A stretch of DNA of 64,000 bases, from positions 1-64,000 of the forward strand of contig CBIHRS010000024.1 of the NCBI GenBank assembly GCA_966212505.1, written 5' to 3'. How positions within the stretch are numbered: the stretch's first letter is position 1; every line of letters begins with the position of its first letter. A program made the position numbers and the translations under genes. The stretch is from CAMLIZ01 sp966212505 (GTDB lineage Bacteria; Pseudomonadota; Gammaproteobacteria; Burkholderiales; Burkholderiaceae_C). The notes beneath the pieces were generated by a model. It ran no database searches, was not told the origin of the DNA, and saw nothing but the letters and a program-made list of their open reading frames with translations. Positions 43,295-54,322 of this stretch are shown in pieces.

Positions 43295-45130
43295 ATGCGA
43301 CGAATGACCGGCTCCGATGCCGCCTTGCCGCCGGCCGACGTGCCCGGCGCGCAGCGCTCCGACTGGGCCACGCTGCGCAAGCTGCTGCCCTACCTGTGGC
43401 AATACCGCTGGCGCGTGGGCATCGCGCTCGCCTTCCTGGTGGCCGCCAAGGGCGCCAACGTGGCCGTGCCGCTGCTGCTGAAGAAGCTGGTCGACAGCCT
43501 CTCGATCCCGCCCGAAGACGTGCGCGCGGTGCTGGTGGTGCCGGTGGGCCTGCTGGTGGCCTACGGCGCGCTGCGCATCTGCACCACGCTGTTCACCGAG
43601 CTGCGCGAGCTGATCTTCGCCAAGGCCACCGAAGGCGCGGCCCGCAGCATCTCATTGCAGACCTTCAGGCACCTGCATGCGCTGAGCCTGCGCTTCCACC
43701 TCGAGCGCCAGACCGGCGGCATGACGCGCGACATCGAGCGCGGCACGCGGGCGGTGCATTCGCTGATCTCGTATTCGCTCTACAGCATCCTGCCGACGCT
43801 GATCGAAGTGGGCATGGTGCTCACGCTGCTGGCGGTGAAGTTCGACGCGGTGTTCGCGTGGATCGTGATCGGCGCGCTGGCGGTGTACATCACGTTCACG
43901 ATCAGCGTGACCGAGTGGCGCACGCAGTTCCGCCGCCAGATGAACGAGCTCGATTCCAACGCCCACACCAAGGCGATCGACTCGCTGCTCAACTACGAAA
44001 CCGTCAAGTACTTCAACAACGAGAACTACGAGGCGGTGCGCTACAACGAGAGCCTGGAGCGGCTGCGCCGCGCGGCGCTCAAGGCGCAGAGCACCTTGTC
44101 GGCGCTCAATACCGGGCAGCAGCTGATCATCGCGAGCGCGCTGGTCGTCATGCTGTGGCGCGCCACCGGCGGCGTGGTGGCCGGCCGCATGACGCTGGGC
44201 GACCTGGTGATGATCAACGCCTTCATGATCCAGCTCTACATCCCGCTCAATTTCCTGGGCGTGCTGTACCGCGAGATCAAGCAGAGCCTGACCGACCTCG
44301 ACAAGATGTTCAAGCTGCTGGAGCGCGAGCGCGAGGTCGACGATGCGCCCGGCGCCCAGCCGCTGCAGGTGCGCGAGGGCACGGTGCGCTTCGAGCATGT
44401 GTCGTTCGCCTACGACCCGGCGCGGCCGATCCTGCACGACGTGAGCTTCGAGATTCCGGCGGGCAAGACGGTGGCGGTGGTGGGCCCGTCGGGTGCGGGC
44501 AAGTCGACGCTGGCGCGGTTGCTCTACCGCTTCTACGACGTGAGCGGTGGCCGCATCGCGATCGACGGGCAGGACCTGCGCGCGGTGACGCAGGCCACGC
44601 TGCGGCAGGCTATCGGCATCGTGCCGCAGGACACCGTGCTGTTCAACGACACGGTCGAATACAACATCCGCTACGGCCGCACGGGGGCCACGCGTGAAGA
44701 GGTGGAGGCCGCGGCCAAGGCGGCGCACATCCACGACTTCATCGCCGCCACGCCCAAGGGCTACGACACGATGGTGGGCGAGCGCGGGCTCAAGCTCTCG
44801 GGCGGCGAGAAGCAGCGCGTGGCCATCGCCCGCACGCTGCTGAAGAACCCGCCGATCCTGATCTTCGACGAAGCCACCTCGGCGCTCGACTCGGCCAACG
44901 AACGCGCGATCCAGGCCGAGCTGAAGAGCGCGGCCCAGGGCAAGACGGCGCTGGTGATCGCGCACCGGCTGAGCACGGTGGTCGATGCGCACCAGATCGT
45001 CGTGATGGACAAGGGCCGCATCGTTGAGCGCGGGTCGCATGCGGAGTTGCTGGCGGCCGATGGGCGGTATGCGGAGATGTGGCGGTTGCAGCAGAGTGGG
45101 CAGCGGGAGGAGGCGGCTGCGGTTTTGTAG
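43295..45130 (+). CDS. ABC exporter of the Atm1/HMT1 type
   Basis: This 611-residue half-transporter has six membrane segments (about 35-330) and a nucleotide-binding domain with Walker A GPSGAGKST, signature LSGGEKQR and ILIFDEATSALD. The motifs FHLERQTGGMTRDIERG, cited in part as RQTGGMTRDIERG, and NYETVKYFNNE are those of Atm1-like exporters of glutathione compounds and heavy-metal conjugates. The start is ATG 43295 or 43304. It is followed by a palindromic intergenic element. Confidence 0.88.
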   Translation: MRRMTGSDAALPPADVPGAQRSDWATLRKLLPYLWQYRWRVGIALAFLVAAKGANVAVPLLLKKLVDSLSIPPEDVRAVLVVPVGLLVAYGALRICTTLFTELRELIFAKATEGAARSISLQTFRHLHALSLRFHLERQTGGMTRDIERGTRAVHSLISYSLYSILPTLIEVGMVLTLLAVKFDAVFAWIVIGALAVYITFTISVTEWRTQFRRQMNELDSNAHTKAIDSLLNYETVKYFNNENYEAVRYNESLERLRRAALKAQSTLSALNTGQQLIIASALVVMLWRATGGVVAGRMTLGDLVMINAFMIQLYIPLNFLGVLYREIKQSLTDLDKMFKLLEREREVDDAPGAQPLQVREGTVRFEHVSFAYDPARPILHDVSFEIPAGKTVAVVGPSGAGKSTLARLLYRFYDVSGGRIAIDGQDLRAVTQATLRQAIGIVPQDTVLFNDTVEYNIRYGRTGATREEVEAAAKAAHIHDFIAATPKGYDTMVGERGLKLSGGEKQRVAIARTLLKNPPILIFDEATSALDSANERAIQAELKSAAQGKTALVIAHRLSTVVDAHQIVVMDKGRIVERGSHAELLAADGRYAEMWRLQQSGQREEAAAVL

Positions 45131-45557
45131 TGCCGGGTACCGCCTGCCGCGAAAGCACGAGTGGTGGCATGCCACCAGGTGGTGTGCCACCGTTGGTTCT
45201 GCACAGGCGGGTGCGGGCAGGCCCCGGGGGCGCGCCTGCAGAGGTGCCGAGGAGCACAGGGCTTGTGGTCGCGCGCTTCAGCGCGCTTCAAGCACTGACT
45301 CGTGGGGACTGTTTGAGCGGCGAGAGCGCAGCGAACGAAGCGAGTTTCCCCACGGGACCACGAGCCCGAGCACCGCAGGGGAGCCTCGCGCAGGCGAGGC
45401 CGCCTCTGCCGAAGCGCCCCCGGGGCCTACCCGCACCCGCCTGTGCCGCTCCACCCTAGGCAAGTCCACAAACAAGCCGTGAACAAGCACGCACCCAAGC
45501 CCTCTAGCAACGCAAAGCCGGCAGGTGTCAGGTTACCCCGTGGTTACACTGCCCGCC
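45131..45557. other. 427-base gap with palindromic repeats
   Basis: This gap between the ABC exporter and the LysR gene shows no convincing gene. It holds the palindrome TGGTGGCATGCCACCA (45162-45177), a second hairpin GGTGG/CCACC (45178-45191), a large inverted-repeat element (45201-45446), and about 110 bases of upstream sequence for the LysR gene. A TACACT at 45545-45550 could be a -10 box for that gene. Confidence 0.7.
45201..45446. repeat. Palindromic intergenic element with 33-base inverted ends
   Basis: The first 33 bases (45201-45233) are the reverse complement of the last 33 (45414-45446) with one mismatch, and weaker pairing continues inward through GCAGAGG. Inside are CGTGGGGA/TCCCCACG (45301-45308 with 45347-45354) and the direct repeat GCGCGCTTCA at 45271 and 45281. 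There is no coding region. It may be a mobile MITE-like or dispersed regulatory repeat of the type common in Burkholderiales. Confidence 0.75.
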
Positions 45558-46469
45558 GTGGAAACCAAGTGGCTTGAAGACTTTGTCAGCCTCGCCGAAA
45601 CGCGCAGCTTCTCGCGTTCCGCGCAGCTGCGGCATGTGACCCAGCCGGCGTTCTCGCGCCGCATCCAGGCGCTCGAGGCCTGGGCTGGGGTCGATCTCGT
45701 CGATCGATCGTCGTATCCCACGCGGCTCACGCCCGCGGGCGAGACCTTCCATGCGCAGGCGCTCGAGATCCTGGGCAACCTGCAGGCCACGCGCAACATG
45801 ATGCGCGGCCACCAGGTCAGCGGACACGACATGATCGAGTTCGCGGTGCCGCACACGCTGGCCTTCACCTTCTTCCCGCACTGGCTGATGGACCTGCGGC
45901 AGCGCTTCGGCGCCCTGAAGAGCCGGCTGATCGCGCTGAACGTGCACGACGCCGTGCTGCGCCTCACCGAAGGCAGCTGCGACCTGCTGATCGCCTACCA
46001 CCACCCATCGCAGCCGCTGCAGCTCTCGCCCGAGCGCTACGAGATGCTGAGCCTGGGCCACGAGACCCTGGCGCCCTACGCCAAGGCCGGCGCCGACGGC
46101 GAGCCGATGTTCCGCCTGCCGGCGCCGCCGGGCGAGCGCGTGCCCTTCCTCAGCTATGCCTCGGGCGCCTACCTCGGCCGGCTGGTCGACCAGATCATCC
46201 GGCAGGCGCCGGCCGCACCGCCGCTCGACCCGATCTACGAGACCGACATGGCCGAAGGCCTGAAGGCGATGGCGCTCGAAGGCCACGGCCTCGCCTTCCT
46301 GCCCTCGAGCTCGGTGCGCAAGGAGCTCAAGTCGCGCCGGCTCGTCGCGGCCTCCGACTCGTCGAGCTACGAGCTGACGATGGAGGTGCGCGCCTACCGC
46401 GAGAAACCCGAGATGGCGCGCCACACCAAGGCCGCCGCCCAGGCGCTGTGGGACTTCCTGAAGAGCTGA
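45558..46469 (+). CDS. LysR-family regulator (YjiE/HypT-like)
   Basis: This 303-residue LysR-type protein has a helix-turn-helix at its very N-terminus (about 5-60: LAETRSFSRSAQLRHVTQPA) and an effector domain with an SYASGAYLGRLVDQ region. The N-terminal signature resembles the YjiE/HypT subgroup. I choose GTG 45558, which gives the short N-terminus typical of the subgroup; GTG 45525 in frame is an alternative. A TACACT eight bases upstream suggests the mRNA may be nearly leaderless. The downstream aspartase gene could be its target. Confidence 0.75.
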   Translation: METKWLEDFVSLAETRSFSRSAQLRHVTQPAFSRRIQALEAWAGVDLVDRSSYPTRLTPAGETFHAQALEILGNLQATRNMMRGHQVSGHDMIEFAVPHTLAFTFFPHWLMDLRQRFGALKSRLIALNVHDAVLRLTEGSCDLLIAYHHPSQPLQLSPERYEMLSLGHETLAPYAKAGADGEPMFRLPAPPGERVPFLSYASGAYLGRLVDQIIRQAPAAPPLDPIYETDMAEGLKAMALEGHGLAFLPSSSVRKELKSRRLVAASDSSSYELTMEVRAYREKPEMARHTKAAAQALWDFLKS

Positions 46470-46623
46470 GCCGCCGGGCTTGTCGTAGCAGGATGCAAAC
46501 GATATAGGGAAAACCCCCGGTACTTATGCATGGCTTGCATGGGTGGGGCAGGATTCAGCATTGGCGCCGGGTGGTAACCGCGCCTTACAGTGAACCCGCC
46601 AACCCCCTCGTGTGCCACCTGCC

Positions 46624-48036
<1,413 letters not shown>

Positions 48037-48077
48037 TTCCTGCAATCTTGCGGAACACCCCACCACCTCGCACTCCC

Positions 48078-48965
48078 ATGAAAACTGCCTCTGCCTTGAT
48101 GCTGCTGCCCCTGCTCGCCTCTGCTGTCGCGCCCGCCGCGGCCGGCCCGGTGACCGACCGCATCCGGCAGAGCGGCAAGATCGTCATCGCGCACCGCGAA
48201 TCGTCGGTGCCGCTGTCGTACCTCGACGCCAACAAGAAGCCGGTCGGCTATGCCGTCGACCTGTGCCTGAAGCTGGCCGACGCGGTGAAGAAGAAGCTCA
48301 ACCTGCCGAAGCTGGACGTGAGCTACGTGATGGTCACCGGCGCCACGCGCATTCCCACCATCGCCGAGGGCAAGGCCGACCTCGAATGCGGGTCGACCAC
48401 CAACAACGCCGAGCGGCGCCAGAAGGTGGCCTTCACGATCCCGCACTACATCACCGGCGCGCGCTACCTCGTGCGTGCCGACAGCCCGATCGGCGAGCTG
48501 ACCGACTTCGATCACAGGAAGCTGGCCATCACCAAGGGCACGACGCCGCTGAAGGCGATCGACCAGGCCAACAAGGAGCGGCTGCTCTACATCACCATCG
48601 TCGAGACGCCCGACCATGCCAAGGCGGTCGAGATGGTCGAGAAAGGCGAGGTCGACGGCTTCGCGATGGACGACGTGCTGCTGTACGGCCTGCGCTCGGA
48701 GCGGCCCAACCCCGAAAAGCTCAAGGTCGTGGGCAAATTCCTCACGATCGAGCCGCTGGCCATCATGCTCAGCAAGGACGACCCCGACTTCAAGCACATC
48801 GTCGACGACGAGATGAAGCGCCTGATCACCAGCCGCGAGGCCTACGCCATCTACGACCGCTGGTTCACGCAGCCGATCCCGCCGAAGAACGTGTCGCTGA
48901 ACATGCCGATGAACTATCTGCTGAAGGACTTCTGGAAGTACCCCACCGACCAGGTTCCGAACTGA
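48078..48965 (+). CDS. Glutamate/aspartate-binding periplasmic protein, first copy
   Basis: This 295-residue type II solute-binding protein has a signal peptide (about 1-22, ending AAAGP). The mature part matches GltI: IAHRESSVPLSYLD, LECGSTTNNAERR, a GTTPLKA turn and a final WFTQPIPPKNVSLN. It is a paralogue of the protein encoded at 49072-49971, and the two share the LECGSTTNNA core. It may provide an alternative ligand range for the same GltJKL channel. It lies 41 bases after aspA. Confidence 0.87.
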   Translation: MKTASALMLLPLLASAVAPAAAGPVTDRIRQSGKIVIAHRESSVPLSYLDANKKPVGYAVDLCLKLADAVKKKLNLPKLDVSYVMVTGATRIPTIAEGKADLECGSTTNNAERRQKVAFTIPHYITGARYLVRADSPIGELTDFDHRKLAITKGTTPLKAIDQANKERLLYITIVETPDHAKAVEMVEKGEVDGFAMDDVLLYGLRSERPNPEKLKVVGKFLTIEPLAIMLSKDDPDFKHIVDDEMKRLITSREAYAIYDRWFTQPIPPKNVSLNMPMNYLLKDFWKYPTDQVPN

Positions 48966-48989
48966 TCGGTTCCCCGCAGTAAAAGCACG

Positions 48990-49029
48990 GGTTCCTACGT
49001 GGTTGTCCGTAGGCACCGCTGCCTAGAAT
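48990..49029. promoter_or_regulatory. Inverted repeat and -10-like box before gltI
   Basis: Ten-base arms GGTTCCTACG (48990-48999) and CGTAGGCACC (49008-49017), with one mismatch, surround eight bases and are followed by TAGAAT (49024-49029). The dyad is positioned like an operator over the -35 region. A weak GG-N10-GC at 49001-49014 could be a sigma-54 site, but the match is poor. Confidence 0.45.
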
Positions 49030-49071
49030 TTCGTTTTGTCTTCACCTCTACACAACTCTGAAGGAGTTCGC

Positions 49072-49971
49072 ATGAAGAAATCCCTGCTTGCCTTCGCTGT
49101 CGCCCTCGCCGCCGCGGGCACCGCCCACGCGCAGAACAACGACACGCTGGCCAAGATCAAGGCCGCGGGCAAGGTGGTGATCGGCACGCGCGACTCGTCG
49201 GCTCCCCTGGCCTACACCACGGGCGACGGCAAGTACACCGGCTATCACGTCGAGATCTGCAACCGCATCGTCGATGCGATCAAGGCGAACCTGAAGGCGC
49301 CCAGCCTGGCCACCGAATACACGCTGGTGACCTCGCAGAACCGCATCCCGCTGGTGGTCAACGGCACGGTGGACCTGGAGTGCGGCTCCACCACCAACAA
49401 CGCCGCTCGCCAGCAGCAGGTCGCTTTCGCGCCCACCACCTACGTGACCAACGTCCGCATCGCGGTCAAGGCCAATTCGGGCATCAACTCGATCGCCGAC
49501 CTGAAGGGCAAGAAGGTCGCCACCACCACCGGCACCACCTCGGTCCAGCTGCTGCGCAAGCATGAGCGCGCTGCCGGCGTGCAGTTCGACGAAGTCTTCG
49601 GCAAAGACCATGCCGACAGCTTCCTGCTGCTCGAGTCGGGCCGCGCCGATGCCTTCGTGATGGACGACAACATCCTGGCCGGCAACATCGTCAACGCGAA
49701 GAACCCCGCCGAGTTCAAGATCGTCGGCGAGACGCTGAGCGAAGAGCCGATCGCGATCATGTACCGCAAGGACGACGCCGGCTTCAAGAAGGTGGTCGAC
49801 GACGCGGTCAAGGCCATGATGAAGAGCGGCGAGATCGACAAGATCTACGCCAAGTGGTTCCAGGCGCCGATCCCGCCGCGCAACGTCTCGGTCAACATGG
49901 CCATGACCGCCGCGCTGAAGAACGCGATCGCCAACCCCAACGACAAGCCGGCGGAAGACTACAAGAAGTAA
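49072..49971 (+). CDS. gltI: Glutamate/aspartate ABC transporter binding protein
   Basis: This 299-residue protein has a signal peptide (MKKSLLAFAVALAAAGTAHAQ) and the GltI pattern: VIGTRDSSAPLAYT, LECGSTTNNAARQ, GTTSVQLLRKHE and KWFQAPIPPRNVS. It binds L-glutamate and L-aspartate in the periplasm. AAGGAG precedes the ATG. A strong terminator separates it from gltJ, so the binding protein is probably made in excess over the membrane parts. Confidence 0.92.
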   Translation: MKKSLLAFAVALAAAGTAHAQNNDTLAKIKAAGKVVIGTRDSSAPLAYTTGDGKYTGYHVEICNRIVDAIKANLKAPSLATEYTLVTSQNRIPLVVNGTVDLECGSTTNNAARQQQVAFAPTTYVTNVRIAVKANSGINSIADLKGKKVATTTGTTSVQLLRKHERAAGVQFDEVFGKDHADSFLLLESGRADAFVMDDNILAGNIVNAKNPAEFKIVGETLSEEPIAIMYRKDDAGFKKVVDDAVKAMMKSGEIDKIYAKWFQAPIPPRNVSVNMAMTAALKNAIANPNDKPAEDYKK

Positions 49972-49985
49972 GACGTCGCATCGGG

Positions 49986-50016
49986 AGCCCACCCGAAAAG
50001 TCGGGTGGGCTTTTTT
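49986..50016 (+). terminator. Strong terminator between gltI and gltJ
   Basis: An 11-bp perfect stem AGCCCACCCGA/TCGGGTGGGCT (49986-49996 with 50001-50011) with loop AAAG runs into TTTTTT. It is placed between gltI and gltJ in the same direction, so partial read-through would set the ratio of binding protein to permease. Confidence 0.93.
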
Positions 50017-50034
50017 CGTCGTTCGGAGGGGTTG

Positions 50035-50748
50035 ATGTCTTCCTATCAATGGAACTGGCAGATCTTCATGCAGGACACCGGGGCCGGTGAGACCTACCTG
50101 CACTGGATGATCTCCGCATGGGGCTGGACGCTCTCGGTCGCAGGCCTCGGCTGGCTGGTGGCGCTGGTGTTCGGCTCGCTGATCGGCGTGCTGCGCACGG
50201 TGCCCAACAAGGGCCTGCAGATGTTCGGCAATGCCTGGGTGGAGCTGTTCCGCAACATCCCGGTGCTGGTGCAGGTGTTCCTTTGGTACCACGTGCTGCC
50301 TGCGCTGGTGCCGCCGATGAAGGGCCTGTCGGGCTTCGTGCTGGTGGTGTTCGCGCTCGGATTCTTCACCTCGGCCCGCGTCGCCGAGCAGGTGCGCGCC
50401 GGCATCCTGAGCCTGCCGCGCGGCCAGCGCATGGCCGGCCTGGCCATGGGCCTGACGCTGCCGCAGACCTACCGCCACGTCATCCTTCCGATGGCCTACC
50501 GCATCGTGCTGCCGCCATTGACCAGCGAGGCGATGAACATCGTCAAGAACTCGTCGGTCGCCTTCGCGGTGTCGATTCCTGAAATGATCCAGTTCGCAAT
50601 GCAGGCGCAGGAGGAAACCTCGCGCGGCATCGAGATCTACCTGGGCGTGACCTCGCTCTACATCGTCTCGGCCCTGCTCGTGAACCGCGTGATGGCGCTG
50701 ATCGAGCGGCAACTGCGTGTGCCGGGCTACGTCGGGGGTGGCAAATGA
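50035..50748 (+). CDS. gltJ: Glutamate/aspartate ABC transporter permease GltJ
   Basis: This 237-residue inner-membrane permease of the HisMQ type has about five membrane segments and the EAA loop ARVAEQVRAGILSLPRGQRMAG (in part: EQVRAGILSLPRGQ). NWQIFMQDT near the N-terminus is typical of GltJ. CGGAGGG precedes ATG 50035. It overlaps gltK by four bases (ATGA). Confidence 0.92.
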   Translation: MSSYQWNWQIFMQDTGAGETYLHWMISAWGWTLSVAGLGWLVALVFGSLIGVLRTVPNKGLQMFGNAWVELFRNIPVLVQVFLWYHVLPALVPPMKGLSGFVLVVFALGFFTSARVAEQVRAGILSLPRGQRMAGLAMGLTLPQTYRHVILPMAYRIVLPPLTSEAMNIVKNSSVAFAVSIPEMIQFAMQAQEETSRGIEIYLGVTSLYIVSALLVNRVMALIERQLRVPGYVGGGK

Positions 50749-51413
50749 ACAACCTCGACTTCTCGGTCTACAGCTTCGACCTGTTCCGCAGCTTCATCGC
50801 CTCGGGCCTGATCTTCAGCCTGGAGCTCACGGTCATCGCGATGATCGGCGGCATCATCATCGGCACGCTGCTGGCGTTGATGCGGCTGTCGGGCATCAAG
50901 CTGCTGCAGATCCCGGCGCAGATCTACGTCGACGGGCTGCGCTCGATCCCGCTGGTGATGGTGATCCTGTGGGTCTACCTGCTGATCCCGCTGTTCCTCG
51001 GCCATGCGATCGGCAAGGAAGTCTCGGCGATCGTCACGTTCACGATCTTCGAGGCGGCCTACTACTCCGAGATCATGCGCGCCGGCATCCAGTCGATCCC
51101 GCGCGGCCAGGTGTTCGCCGGCCAGGCCATCGGCCTCACGTACGGGCAGAACATGCGCCACGTGATCCTGCCGCAGGCCTTCCGCAACATGCTGCCGGTG
51201 CTGCTCACGCAGACCATCGTGCTGTTCCAGGACACCTCGCTGGTCTATGCGATCGGCGCCTACGACCTGCTGCATGGCTTCGAGGTGCTGGGCAAGAACT
51301 ATGGCCGCACGGTCGAGACCTACTTGGCCGCAGCAGTCGTCTATTTCGTGATCTGCTTCTCGCTGTCCACGGTGGTCAAGCGTCTGCAAGCCAAGATCGC
51401 CATCATCCGTTGA
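50745..51413 (+). CDS. gltK: Glutamate/aspartate ABC transporter permease GltK
   Basis: This 222-residue permease is the partner of GltJ. It has five membrane segments and the EAA loop IFEAAYYSEIMRAGIQSIPRGQ, quoted in part as EIMRAGIQSIPRGQ. The DGLRSIPLVMVILWVYLL segment is typical of the amino-acid permease family. The two permeases would form the heterodimeric channel. Confidence 0.92.
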   Translation: MNNLDFSVYSFDLFRSFIASGLIFSLELTVIAMIGGIIIGTLLALMRLSGIKLLQIPAQIYVDGLRSIPLVMVILWVYLLIPLFLGHAIGKEVSAIVTFTIFEAAYYSEIMRAGIQSIPRGQVFAGQAIGLTYGQNMRHVILPQAFRNMLPVLLTQTIVLFQDTSLVYAIGAYDLLHGFEVLGKNYGRTVETYLAAAVVYFVICFSLSTVVKRLQAKIAIIR

Positions 51414-51426
51414 AGGGGTACCGCTC

Positions 51427-52170
<744 letters not shown>

Positions 52171-52248
52171 TCCTGCCGGCCTCTCCGCGGGCTGCGGTCA
52201 CCTGATCCGCACGCTCGCGGCCCCCTTCAGATCCGATCTCCACACGGG

Positions 52249-52273
52249 CAGCTGCCGATGCTGATGGCAGCTG
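52249..52273. repeat. Perfect inverted repeat after gltL
   Basis: Eight-base arms CAGCTGCC and GGCAGCTG enclose nine bases. There is no U tract, so it is either a rho-dependent stop aid for the glt operon or an operator for the stress-protein gene downstream. That gene also has TATAAA at 52365-52370, a good -10 box. Confidence 0.5.
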
Positions 52274-52389
52274 TGGGGGCGTGCTCGCGCCTCCGCCGGG
52301 GCCATGGCGCCCTGGCACGGATTCAGCTTCATCGCGCACGGTCGATTTTTCCGGCCGCCACGCCTATAAACAGCTGAGGAGCACGCCCC

Positions 52390-52857
52390 ATGAACGCCAC
52401 CGCCGCCGGCCAGCCGATCGCCTTCGAGCGCATCCTGGTGCCCATCGATTTCTCGGATGATTCATTGAGCGCGCTGCAGGTCGCGCGCGACCGCTTCGCG
52501 CATCCCCAGGCCACGCTGGTGCTGGTGCATGCGGCCGACGCGGCAGACAGTGTCAGCGAGCATGTGGCCCTGCGCGGCCAGGTGTTGAGCGCGCAGCTCG
52601 GCGATGTGCAACGCCAGTTGCAGACATTGGCCGGCAGCTACCGCGACAACTGGGCCGAGGTGCAGACGGTGGTCGAGCTCGGCAAGCCGGCCGACGTGAT
52701 CCTGTCGGCTGCGCAGACCTGGCATGCCGACCTGGTGGTGATGGGCTCGCACGGCAAGAGCAGCTTGGCCCGCACGCTGTTCGGCGGCACCACCTACCAC
52801 GTGGCGCGCAAGCTCGCGTGCTCGGTGCTCGTGCTCCGGGCAGGCAAGCAGGCCTGA
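52390..52857 (+). CDS. Universal stress protein
   Basis: This 155-residue single-domain UspA-type protein starts FERILVPIDFSDDS and carries the ATP-binding pattern GSHGKSSLARTLFGGTTYHV, G-2x-G-9x-G-T. It is expected to be a cytosolic nucleotide-binding dimer made under stress. It is a single gene with its own promoter (TATAAA, 20 bases before the ATG) and GAGGAG before the start. It converges with gabT. Confidence 0.9.
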   Translation: MNATAAGQPIAFERILVPIDFSDDSLSALQVARDRFAHPQATLVLVHAADAADSVSEHVALRGQVLSAQLGDVQRQLQTLAGSYRDNWAEVQTVVELGKPADVILSAAQTWHADLVVMGSHGKSSLARTLFGGTTYHVARKLACSVLVLRAGKQA

Positions 52858-52871
52858 TCGCGGCGCCGCGC

Positions 52872-54167
52872 TCAGGCCGGGACGGCGACCTTCTGCGTCG
52901 CCGGCTCCAGCGCCTTGCTCAGGATGGCCAGCGCCTCGTCGAACAGCTTGTCCTCGATGGTCAGCGGATACAGGAAGCGGATCACGTTGCCGTGCACGCC
53001 GCAGGTGGCCAACAGCAGGCCGTCGGCCTGCGCGCGCTGCTGCACCTCGCGCGCGAACGCCGGGTCGGGCGCATAGGTGGTGGGATGCAGGAACTCCACC
53101 GCGATCATCGAGCCCATGCCGCGGATCTCGGCGATCTTGCGCTGCGTGGGCCGCACACGCTTGAGCCGCGCCTGCAGCCGCGCGCCGAGGCGGTCGGCGC
53201 GCTCGCACAGCTTCTCGTCGCGGATCACGTCGAGCACCGCATGTGCCGCGGCCGCGGCCATCGGGTTGCCGGCGTAGGTGCCGCCCAGGCTGCCGGGCAC
53301 CGGCGCCTCCATGATCTCGGCCCGGCCGGTCACCGCCGAGATCGGCAGGCCGCCGCCCAGGCTCTTGGCCAGCGTGGTCAGGTCGGCCGCGACCTCGTGG
53401 TGCTCCATCGCGAACAGCCGGCCGGTGCGGCCGAAGCCGGTCTGGATCTCGTCGGCGATCAGCACGATGCCGTGCTGGTCGCACAGCCGGCGCAGCGCCA
53501 GCATCGCATCGGCCGGCATCGCGTGGCAACCGCCTTCGCCCTGCACCGGCTCGATCAGGATCGCGGCCACCTGCTCGGGCTCGATGTCGTTGCGGAACAG
53601 CGCGTCGATCGCGCCCAGCATGTCCTGCACCGACACGTTGTTCAACTCGCTCGGCGCGGGCACGTGGTACACCGGGCCGGGGAAGGGGCCGAAGCCCTTC
53701 TTGTACGGATTGACCTTGCCGGTGAGCGCCATCGCCATGAAGGTGCGGCCGTGGTAGCCGCCGTTCAGCGCGATCAGGCCGGGCCGGCGGGTGTGGGCGC
53801 GGGCGATCTTCACCGCGTTCTCCACTGCTTCGGCGCCGGTGGTGAAGAAGGCGGTGCGCTTCGCGAAATCGCCCGGCATCAGCTCGTTGAGCCGCTCGGC
53901 CAGCGCCACCACGCATTCGGGCGCCGCGGTGTGCGCGCCGGCATGCATCAGCTCGTCGAGCTGGGCCTGCACCGCGGCCATCACGCGCGGATGGCGGTGG
54001 CCCACGTTCAGCGCGCCCGCACCGCCGGTGAAGTCGATGAAGCGACGGCCCTCGGCATCCCACAGCTCGGCGTTGATGCCGCGCGCGGCATGGACGGGCG
54101 CGACGGCGGCCAAACCCCGAGGCATGGCAGCCTCGCGGCGACGTTGCAGGGCATGGTTGGTCGGCAT
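52872..54167 (-). CDS. gabT: 4-aminobutyrate aminotransferase-like class III enzyme
   Basis: This 431-residue class III PLP aminotransferase has D239 in ADEIQTGFGRTG and the Schiff-base lysine K268 in LAKSLGGG. The LNGGYHGRT and EPVQGEGG segments fit GabT. It moves the amino group of 4-aminobutyrate to 2-oxoglutarate, giving glutamate. Other omega-amino acids are possible substrates. GGAGGAGG precedes the start. It is divergent from the sensor kinase gene, across 155 bases. Confidence 0.85.
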   Translation of the reverse strand: MPTNHALQRRREAAMPRGLAAVAPVHAARGINAELWDAEGRRFIDFTGGAGALNVGHRHPRVMAAVQAQLDELMHAGAHTAAPECVVALAERLNELMPGDFAKRTAFFTTGAEAVENAVKIARAHTRRPGLIALNGGYHGRTFMAMALTGKVNPYKKGFGPFPGPVYHVPAPSELNNVSVQDMLGAIDALFRNDIEPEQVAAILIEPVQGEGGCHAMPADAMLALRRLCDQHGIVLIADEIQTGFGRTGRLFAMEHHEVAADLTTLAKSLGGGLPISAVTGRAEIMEAPVPGSLGGTYAGNPMAAAAAHAVLDVIRDEKLCERADRLGARLQARLKRVRPTQRKIAEIRGMGSMIAVEFLHPTTYAPDPAFAREVQQRAQADGLLLATCGVHGNVIRFLYPLTIEDKLFDEALAILSKALEPATQKVAVPA

Positions 54168-54322
54168 GGTCGGGCACCTCCTCCAGCGATGTGCCGGCTG
54201 CTTCTGCACACTGCATGCCAGGGTCTGTACGGCCTGTCACACGTCGACAGCCGTGGGCTGGAGCGGGCCGAAATCCGCACTCGGCGCCGCTTTGGAGTGT
54301 GGGTTTCCACACGGTGGTGAGC

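Noticed and set aside
45131..45520. Small coding gene in the 45 kb gap
   Set aside because: The open frames follow the inverted-repeat structure, have unusual Arg/Pro/Gly content and lack a ribosome site.
49001..49014. Sigma-54 promoter before gltI
   Set aside because: Only the GG and GC pairs fit. The surrounding bases differ from TGGCAC and TTGCA at most positions.
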